From Flavobacteriales bacterium (GTDB taxonomy: Bacteria; Bacteroidota; Bacteroidia; Flavobacteriales; PHOS-HE28): a DNA stretch of 23,016 bases. The position numbers and the translations under genes are program-made. Under the pieces are notes generated by a model. It searched no databases. It saw nothing but the letters and a program-made list of their open reading frames with translations, and was not told the origin of the DNA. Below are positions 17,883 through 23,016 of this stretch, one piece after another. The stretch covers positions 1-23,016 of the forward strand of contig SSGN01000038.1 of assembly GCA_008016945.1 (NCBI GenBank). Reading direction: 5' to 3'. Numbering within the stretch: the stretch's first letter is position 1; each line of letters opens with the position of its first letter.

Positions 17883-18839
17883 CTAATCAAGGCGGTAGGG
17901 GCTGTCCTCCTCCACGCCGTTCAACATATCAAGGTAACTGCGGTAGCGGCTTTCGGCGATGTCGCCCTCCTCCACCGCCTTGCGGATGGCGCAGCCGGGC
18001 TCGTCCTTGTGCAGGCAGTCGTTGAAGCGGCAATCGCCCTTGCGCCTGAACATCTCGGGGAACTGGTCGCCGATGTGGTGGGCATCGAGATCGACCAGGC
18101 CGAAGCCTTTGATGCCCGGGGTGTCGATGATGAGCGTGGGGCGCTCCGTGGAAAGCCCCTGCACCTCGTACATCTCGGCGTTGGTGGTGGTGTGCTGGCC
18201 CTTGCCGCTGGCCTCACTGATCTCCAGCGTGTGCAGGTCCAGCGCGGGGTCGATGGCGTTGACCAGCGTGCTCTTGCCCCCACCGCGGTGTCCCACCACC
18301 ACCGACACTTTGCCCGCGATCAGCGCCTTCACTTCGGCCACGCCCCGGCCATGCAGCGCGGCGGTCATCAGCACCTTGTACCCGGCATCTTGGTAGATGT
18401 CCACCAGTTCGAAGAGGGCTTCTTGCTCTTCTTCGTCCAGGTCGTCCACCTTGTTCACCACCACCACCACCGGCACCTGGTAGGTCTCTGCGGTGACGAG
18501 GATGCGGTCGATGAAGCCGAACGAGGTGCGCGGCCGTGTCACGGTGACCAGCAGCAGCGCCTGGTCCAGGTTGGCCGCGATCACGTGCTTGTGGTGCGAG
18601 AGGTTCACGCTCTTGCGCACGAGGTAGTTGGTGCGGTCGTGCAGTTCGATGATGGAACCCACCTCCTCCTCGCTCTGCTGGGGCAGGTAATCCACCCGGT
18701 CGCCCACCGCCACGGGGTTGGTGCTCTTCCAGCCCTTGATGCGCAGGTTGCCACGCGCCACGCATTCGTGCAGGGTGCCATCGTCGCCACGAACGAGGTA
18801 GCGGCTTCCGGTGGAGCGCATGACGAGGCCTGCTGGCAT
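17883..18839 (-). CDS. rsgA: Ribosome small subunit-dependent GTPase A
   Basis: This 318-residue, circularly permuted GTPase helps 30S subunit maturation. An OB-fold covers residues 1-80 (VAVGDRVDYLP). The G motifs then come in permuted order: NKVD (G4, 129-132), GHRGGGKST (G1, 183-191) and DTPG (G3, 239-242). The C-terminal zinc site is C270, C275, H277, C283 (C-x4-C-x-H-x5-C). The usual G1 core SGVGKS is here RGGGKS; the Walker A spacing GxxxxGKS is kept, so it should still bind GTP. The frame is open to 18872, but the ATG at 18839 sits right after a promoter-like CATCTTTG-CACC and fits the family N-terminus. It heads the rsgA operon and is divergent from gldA. Confidence 0.94.
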   Translation of the reverse strand: MPAGLVMRSTGSRYLVRGDDGTLHECVARGNLRIKGWKSTNPVAVGDRVDYLPQQSEEEVGSIIELHDRTNYLVRKSVNLSHHKHVIAANLDQALLLVTVTRPRTSFGFIDRILVTAETYQVPVVVVVNKVDDLDEEEQEALFELVDIYQDAGYKVLMTAALHGRGVAEVKALIAGKVSVVVGHRGGGKSTLVNAIDPALDLHTLEISEASGKGQHTTTNAEMYEVQGLSTERPTLIIDTPGIKGFGLVDLDAHHIGDQFPEMFRRKGDCRFNDCLHKDEPGCAIRKAVEEGDIAESRYRSYLDMLNGVEEDSPYRLD

Positions 18840-18843
18840 GGTG

Positions 18844-18851
18844 CAAAGATG
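18844..18851 (-). promoter_or_regulatory. Promoter -7-like element for rsgA
   Basis: On the minus strand it reads CATCTTTG, then CACC and directly the ATG at 18839. Compared with TAnnTTTG, the first base is C. With only 4 bases between, the transcript would be essentially leaderless. Confidence 0.4.
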
Positions 18852-18893
18852 GGCGTACGATGCAACGCGCACGTTATCCCGTGATGTGCTCGT

Positions 18894-18901
18894 TACTTTC
18901 G
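18894..18901 (+). promoter_or_regulatory. Promoter -7 element for gldA
   Basis: TACTTTCG followed by CACCGC and the ATG at 18908. It differs from TAnnTTTG by one base and predicts an almost leaderless mRNA. It faces the rsgA element across a 68-base divergent intergenic region. Confidence 0.45.
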
Positions 18902-18907
18902 CACCGC

Positions 18908-19822
18908 ATGTCCATCACCGTACAAGGCATCACCAAGCTCTACGGCACCCAGAAGGCGCTGAACGAGGTCTCCTTTTCCGTGGGCTCCGGCGAGGTCGTG
19001 GGCTTCCTGGGCCCGAACGGCGCGGGCAAGAGCACGATGATGAAGATCCTCACGTGTTTCCTGCCCCCCACCCACGGCACGGCAACGGTCTGTGGCTTCG
19101 ACACCGGCAAGGACAGCCTGAAGGTGCGGCGCCATGTGGGCTACCTGCCCGAGCACAACCCGCTGTACCTGGACCTGTACGTGAAGGAATACCTCGACCT
19201 GGTGGCCGGCCTGCACGGCATGCGGAACCGAGCACCGCGCGTGAAGGAGATGATCGAGCTCGTGGGGCTAGGGCCCGAGCAGCACAAACGCATCGGCATG
19301 CTCAGCAAAGGGTATCGCCAGCGCGTGGGGCTGGCCCAAGCCATGATCCACGACCCGGAGGTGTTGATCCTGGACGAACCCACCAGCGGCCTGGACCCCA
19401 ACCAGCTCGTGGACGTCCGCGCCCTGATCAAGCGCATGGGCCAGAAGAAGACCGTGATGTTGAGCACCCATATCATGCAGGAGGTGGAAGCCATCTGCGA
19501 CCGGGTCATCATCATCGACCGGGGGGCGTTGGTGGCCGACGACAAAGCCAGCACCTTGCGCGGCAGCACCCAGCAACGCGAAGCGCTCGAAGTGGAGTTC
19601 AGCGGTGACACGCCCCCGAACCAACTGGCCAACATACCCGGGGTGCTGGCCGCACAACGCAAACAAGGGCACACCTGGTTGTTGGAACATGCCGCCACCG
19701 TGGACATACGGCCGGCCGTGTTCCGCTACGCGGTGGACCACCAGCTGCAGGTGCTCGGCATGCAGAAGAGCGAACGGGCACTGGAGGACGTGTTCAAGGA
19801 ACTGACCCGTAAAGGGCAATGA
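18908..19822 (+). CDS. gldA: ABC transporter ATP-binding protein, GldA-like
   Basis: This 304-residue ATPase has GPNGAGKST (35-43), a Q-loop region YLPEHNPLY (79-87) with E in place of the usual Q, the signature LSKGYRQRV (132-140), Walker B VLILDEP (152-158) and the switch H188. The YLPEHNPLY and LSKGYRQRV forms and the ending ALEDVFKELT are those of GldA, the ATPase that works with GldF/GldG permeases and is needed for gliding in Flavobacterium johnsoniae. No GldF or GldG lies next to it. Instead its TGA overlaps the ATG of a polytopic membrane protein. A general ABC-2 type exporter ATPase is the alternative reading. The frame is open upstream to 18860; the start follows the promoter element and the family start MSITVQGITK. 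Confidence 0.82.
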   Translation: MSITVQGITKLYGTQKALNEVSFSVGSGEVVGFLGPNGAGKSTMMKILTCFLPPTHGTATVCGFDTGKDSLKVRRHVGYLPEHNPLYLDLYVKEYLDLVAGLHGMRNRAPRVKEMIELVGLGPEQHKRIGMLSKGYRQRVGLAQAMIHDPEVLILDEPTSGLDPNQLVDVRALIKRMGQKKTVMLSTHIMQEVEAICDRVIIIDRGALVADDKASTLRGSTQQREALEVEFSGDTPPNQLANIPGVLAAQRKQGHTWLLEHAATVDIRPAVFRYAVDHQLQVLGMQKSERALEDVFKELTRKGQ

Positions 19823-21351
19823 CCAACGCACGTACGGCGCACTACCTGCACTGGGGGATCCTGGTGGCCTTCCTGCTCAACGCCTTGTGGATCCTCTGGA
19901 TCCCGAGCTTCCCCACGCTCGATGGCTGGACCCACCTGCATACCGCGCGCATGCTGTTCGAGGGCGCTCCCGCCGGCGTGTACTGCCCCAATCCCGAGGT
20001 GGTGCCCAACCGAGTGGGGCACCTGGTGCTGGGCGCGTTGGCCCAAGTGTTCGCTCCCTTGGTGGCCGAACGCCTCTTGCTTGCCGTGCTGCTGTTCGGC
20101 ACGGGAGCGGGAGCCTATGCCCTGCTCCGGGCGTTCGGTGGCCGGTCGCCGCTGATCCTGCTGGTGCTCCCCTTCACGGTGAACTTCATGCTGGTGCTGG
20201 GGTTCCACAACTACCTCCTGGGCATGGCCTTGGCCTTCGCGCTCAGTGCCTGGTGGGTGTCCCGGTCGGCCTTGTCGCTGCCCTTCCTGGTCGGCCATCT
20301 GCTGGCCGCTCTGCTTCTGTTCTACACCCACACCACGGCGCTGGTGCTCTACTTCATGATCACCGGCGCCCACGAGCTGGCGCTGTTGCTCGGCCTCCGC
20401 GAACGGAAGAGCTCCGGGGTCCTCGCCGGTCGTTGGAAGGGTTTGGTCGCCTACCTCCTGTGCAGCGTGCCCGCCGTATGGCTCTTCCTGGTATTCAGTG
20501 CCGCGCATCCGAACAGCTGGGCCGCCACCGAACAACAGGACCACCTCCGCGAACTGTTCAACCTGCGCAGCCTGCTGCTGTACCACTTCGGCATGGAGGA
20601 GAAATTCCTCTACGCCATGAAGGTGCTGCTGGTGGCTTGTGGCGCCTTGGCGGTGGTCGCCCGCCTCCGGAACCGCGCGGGATGGCGGATCGTGCATGCC
20701 GACGTGCCGCTCTTGGTGGGCATCGTGTTGTTCGCCCTCTATTTCATCATGCCCGATTCCGCCGGCTACGCGAGCTACATCACGGTACGCCTGCAATGGA
20801 TGGCCTTGGTGCTGCTCATCATCGCCATGGCCCTGCAGCCGCTTCCCCAAGCCGCGTGGGTGGCGCCGGTGGTCATGGTCCTGCTGATCCACACGGCACG
20901 CAACGGACACATTCGCGAGCACATGGCGCCCTTGGCCGAAAAGCGCGACCTCCTGGTGGATGCCGCACGCCACCTACCGGAAGGCAGCGTGGTGCTCCCC
21001 ATATCCAACGAGGACAATTGGTTGCTGGGGCATTCGGCCTCCCTGCTGGCCACCCAACGCCCGGTGGTGCTCCTGGACAACTACGAGACCACCATGGACT
21101 ATTTCCCTCTGGTGATCTGCCCCGGACTCCCCGCAGTGCTGCGCGACCACATCACCGGACACGACCGCTGCCTCGGGCGCTTGGCCGATCACCTGGGAAA
21201 AGAAGAAGCCCCGGCCGTGGACCACATCGTGATCTTCGGCCAGGGCGGGGATCCGAACTCCTGTTCGGCAGAAGCGTTGAGCGGTCCGCTCGCCGCCTAT
21301 TTCAAACCCGGGTACGCCAATGCCTACGTGCGCATCTTCGAGCGGCGATGA
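19819..21351 (+). CDS. Polytopic membrane protein, probable GT-C-type glycosyltransferase
   Basis: This 510-residue protein has about ten hydrophobic helices: 12-30, several between 66 and 190, 206-228, 264-282, 296-312, 325-340 and 346-360. A soluble C-terminal domain of about 150 residues follows. Right after helix 1 comes FPTLDGWTHLHTARML, an acidic residue (D35) in the first outer loop followed by a W and H. This is where GT-C enzymes (ArnT, PMT and related lipid-linked sugar transferases) hold their catalytic acid. Otherwise no family is recognised, and I cannot name donor or acceptor. It overlaps gldA by 4 bases (ATGA), so the two are made together. It could also be a membrane protein of unrelated function. 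Confidence 0.6.
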   Translation: MTNARTAHYLHWGILVAFLLNALWILWIPSFPTLDGWTHLHTARMLFEGAPAGVYCPNPEVVPNRVGHLVLGALAQVFAPLVAERLLLAVLLFGTGAGAYALLRAFGGRSPLILLVLPFTVNFMLVLGFHNYLLGMALAFALSAWWVSRSALSLPFLVGHLLAALLLFYTHTTALVLYFMITGAHELALLLGLRERKSSGVLAGRWKGLVAYLLCSVPAVWLFLVFSAAHPNSWAATEQQDHLRELFNLRSLLLYHFGMEEKFLYAMKVLLVACGALAVVARLRNRAGWRIVHADVPLLVGIVLFALYFIMPDSAGYASYITVRLQWMALVLLIIAMALQPLPQAAWVAPVVMVLLIHTARNGHIREHMAPLAEKRDLLVDAARHLPEGSVVLPISNEDNWLLGHSASLLATQRPVVLLDNYETTMDYFPLVICPGLPAVLRDHITGHDRCLGRLADHLGKEEAPAVDHIVIFGQGGDPNSCSAEALSGPLAAYFKPGYANAYVRIFERR

Positions 21352-21366
21352 CCGGGTGCGCTGCGC

Positions 21367-21972
21367 TCACAACCGGTAGGAGACCCCCAGGTTGAGCACG
21401 GCGATGCCGTAACCCAGTTCGGCCTGGGCCCCGAGCTGTTGGTTGAACCAGTACCGCGCACCCAGGAATCCGGTGAAGCCCAGCCCGCTGGCGGAGTTGT
21501 ACGTGTACGACAACGACCCCGAGGGGTAGTTCGTATTGTCCTTGAAGGAGACGCTGTTGTAGCTCAGCATCAAGCCACCGTACGTGTCCAGCTTGTCCTC
21601 GCCGTGCCATTCATTGTAGTGCCAGGCCCCGCGCACACCGATGATCAGGTAATTCCAGGTCCAATCGTAGTTGTAGCGCGAACCAGCGTACACCCAATCG
21701 TTGTCGTACGACAAACGCTTGTAGCCCACGTAACCACCGACACCGAGGGTGCCCGGCCCCAGGTCCGTGACCCCTTGTTCGTAGGTGAGGCCGAGCGCGG
21801 GGGTCTGTGAGGAATAGCTACTGCCTGCCGAATAATGCCCGCCGATGCCCAGGCTTAAGCCCAACACCTTATCACCCACGGCGAACTGGGCCGAGGAGGT
21901 GTGGAACATGGCGGTGACGCCCATGGCGGACAGGAGAGCGAGGGAACGAAGGGTACGTGTCATCTGGATCAT
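21367..21972 (-). CDS. Predicted outer-membrane beta-barrel protein, small
   Basis: This 201-residue protein begins with a signal peptide (about 1-28, [24 protein letters not shown]), then [16 protein letters not shown]. The rest consists of aromatic- and glycine-rich strands ([49 protein letters not shown]) and ends [11 protein letters not shown], a typical barrel ending with an aromatic near the C-terminus. No named family or function is recognised. The first ATG (21972) follows a promoter-like CAATTTCG by 8 bases; a second ATG at 21963 is also possible. The gene is convergent with the GT-C-like gene, 15 bases apart, and divergent from metK. Confidence 0.72.
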   Translation of the reverse strand: MIQMTRTLRSLALLSAMGVTAMFHTSSAQFAVGDKVLGLSLGIGGHYSAGSSYSSQTPALGLTYEQGVTDLGPGTLGVGGYVGYKRLSYDNDWVYAGSRYNYDWTWNYLIIGVRGAWHYNEWHGEDKLDTYGGLMLSYNSVSFKDNTNYPSGSLSYTYNSASGLGFTGFLGARYWFNQQLGAQAELGYGIAVLNLGVSYRL

Positions 21973-21980
21973 TTGAGCGG

Positions 21981-21988
21981 CGAAATTG
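21981..21988 (-). promoter_or_regulatory. Promoter -7-like element for the small barrel protein
   Basis: On the minus strand it reads CAATTTCG, followed by CCGCTCAA and the ATG at 21972. It is two bases away from TAnnTTTG and at the same short distance seen before other genes of the window. Confidence 0.3.
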
Positions 21989-22257
21989 CGGAGCTCGTCA
22001 TCAAGCGCACGAACCGCTCATCCGAATCATCTCACGTTCCGCACCAGGCCACGCACCATCCGATACGAACGCCTCTAGCATCGGCACCCACTCACCTTTC
22101 ACCGCGCTCGAACCTCCCGCTATCCCCGGCTTTCACCGATGGCGCGTACCGCCGACCCGGGCCGTGGCTCCGAAGGATCCGGCTTGGCGCACCGGGCACG
22201 GCTCGCCTCTTGGGACCAGGTCCATGGCCTCGACTTCCGGACAATGTGCGCGTATGG

Positions 22258-22288
22258 TTTGCCCATCCTGCGAGAACCGTTTCCTTTG
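22258..22288 (+). promoter_or_regulatory. Promoter of metK (-33 and -7)
   Basis: TTTG at 22258-22261 and TTCCTTTG at 22281-22288 are 19 bases apart, the usual spacing of Bacteroidota -33 and -7 elements. The -7 differs from TAnnTTTG at one base. It is followed by CACC, and its end lies 19 bases before the metK ATG. This is the only promoter in the window where I see both elements. Confidence 0.5.
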
Positions 22289-22307
22289 CACCTCCACAAA
22301 CGAACCC

Positions 22308-23016
22308 ATGCCGTACCTCTTCACCTCCGAATCCGTCAGCGAAGGTCACCCCGATAAAGTGGCCGACCAGATCAGTGATGCCCTCATCGACCACTTCCTG
22401 GCCTTCGACCCCAGTAGCAAGGTGGCCTGTGAAACGCTGGTGACCACGGGCCAGGTGGTGCTTGCCGGTGAAGTGAAGAGCGAGGCCTACCTCGATGTAC
22501 AGCAGATCGCCCGTGAGGTGATCGAGCGGATCGGCTACACCAAGAGCGAGTACATGTTCGAGGCACACAGCTGCGGGGTGCTGAGCGCGATCCACGAGCA
22601 GAGCCCGGACATCAACCAGGGCGTGGTGCGCAAGAAACCCGAAGAACAGGGTGCTGGTGACCAAGGCATGATGTTCGGCTATGCCTGCCGCGACACCGAC
22701 AACTACATGCCGCTGCCGTTGGAGATCAGCCATCTGCTGCTGCGTGAGCTGGCCGCCATCCGCCGCGAGAAGAACAGCAAGATGCCCTACCTGCGCCCCG
22801 ACGCCAAGAGCCAGGTGACCATCGAGTACAACGACGACCACACGCCCAAGCGCATCGACGCCATCGTGATCAGCACCCAGCACGATGATTTCGCCGCCGA
22901 GGCCAAGATGCTCGCACAGATCAAGAAGGACGTGATCGAGGTGCTGATTCCACGCGTGAAAAAGCAATTGCCCAAGCGGGTGCAGGCGCTGTTCAACGAC
23001 ATGGTCACCTACCACA
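22308..23016 (+). CDS. metK: S-adenosylmethionine synthetase, N-terminal part (partial)
   Basis: The first 236 codons of metK are present and the gene runs off the window. The protein starts [21 protein letters not shown], with the ATP/metal-binding GHPDK (residues 13-17) near the N-terminus as in all MetK proteins. Later come [16 protein letters not shown] and [12 protein letters not shown], the family signature region. The enzyme joins methionine and ATP into S-adenosylmethionine in the cytoplasm. Around residues 183-210 the linker is a little longer than in E. coli, as often in Bacteroidota. It has its own promoter and is divergent from the small barrel gene. Confidence 0.95.
   Translation, partial: MPYLFTSESVSEGHPDKVADQISDALIDHFLAFDPSSKVACETLVTTGQVVLAGEVKSEAYLDVQQIAREVIERIGYTKSEYMFEAHSCGVLSAIHEQSPDINQGVVRKKPEEQGAGDQGMMFGYACRDTDNYMPLPLEISHLLLRELAAIRREKNSKMPYLRPDAKSQVTIEYNDDHTPKRIDAIVISTQHDDFAAEAKMLAQIKKDVIEVLIPRVKKQLPKRVQALFNDMVTYH

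Larger units (their letters stand above)
21973..22307. other. Non-coding stretch of 335 bases between divergent genes
   Basis: Apart from the two promoter candidates at its ends I see no gene, repeat or riboswitch. The frames that remain open give Arg/Pro-rich sequence without domains. The middle part (about 22150-22215) can form weak stems such as GCCGTG with CACGGC, without a T run. I looked for SAM-type riboswitch features because metK follows and found none. Confidence 0.5.

Noticed and set aside
22020..22307. SAM-responsive riboswitch before metK
   Set aside because: I looked for the paired regions and conserved core of SAM-type riboswitches and found none; a normal promoter lies close to the ATG.

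Overview
The window looks like a chromosomal piece of a GC-rich Bacteroidota, most probably a Flavobacteriales-type lineage. The support is a GldA-like gliding-type ABC ATPase, a CapC/YwqE-type PHP phosphatase, outer-membrane barrel proteins of Bacteroidota style, few Shine-Dalgarno sequences, and a recurring promoter -7 element of the Bacteroidota type (TAnnTTTG, here often TAnnTTCG). No rRNA, tRNA, CRISPR array, insertion sequence or phage gene is visible. Genes are packed tightly, with many 4-base start/stop overlaps, and three convergent pairs meet with gaps of 0, 0 and 15 bases.

Layout. 1-147 is the C-terminal end of fabD. 150-956 is a visibly less GC-rich islet with a small membrane protein and a RelE/ParE-type toxin with its antitoxin. 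1031-2254 is an Fsr-type MFS exporter. From 2255 to 12487 everything lies on the minus strand and is mostly surface-polysaccharide precursor synthesis. Reading in the direction of transcription: a WbpE-like aminotransferase, UDP-glucose 6-dehydrogenase, UDP-glucuronate decarboxylase with an unusual Lys/Ala/Pro-rich N-terminus, a second toxin-antitoxin pair joined to a periplasmic-binding-like protein that has no signal peptide, a 385-base non-coding stretch, then an overlapping operon of WbpD-, TviB/WbpO- and WbpB-like enzymes plus RfbB, and finally the CapC/YwqE phosphatase.

12609-14593 (plus) is an outer-membrane protein overlapping waaA (Kdo transferase). 14594-18839 (minus) reads rsgA, a class C acid phosphatase lipoprotein, dtd, a frameshifted MazG-like gene and an exported protein of unknown function. 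18908-21351 (plus) is gldA overlapping a GT-C-like membrane protein. 21367-21972 (minus) is a small barrel protein, and 22308 to the end is the start of metK.

How the genes work together. The TviB/WbpO-type dehydrogenase, WbpB-, WbpE- and WbpD-like enzymes together can make a UDP-2,3-diacetamido-2,3-dideoxy-hexuronic acid. Ugd and Uxs give UDP-glucuronate and UDP-xylose, and RfbB gives dTDP-4-keto-6-deoxyglucose. These are nucleotide-sugar donors for a capsule, exopolysaccharide or O-antigen; the glycosyltransferases, flippase and polymerase must lie elsewhere. I did not find a clearly new multi-gene system. The most worthwhile leads are the basic extension spanning the ugd/uxs junction, the GC-shifted promoter element with near-leaderless starts, the toxin-antitoxin operon carrying a signal-less binding protein, and the gldA/GT-C pair.
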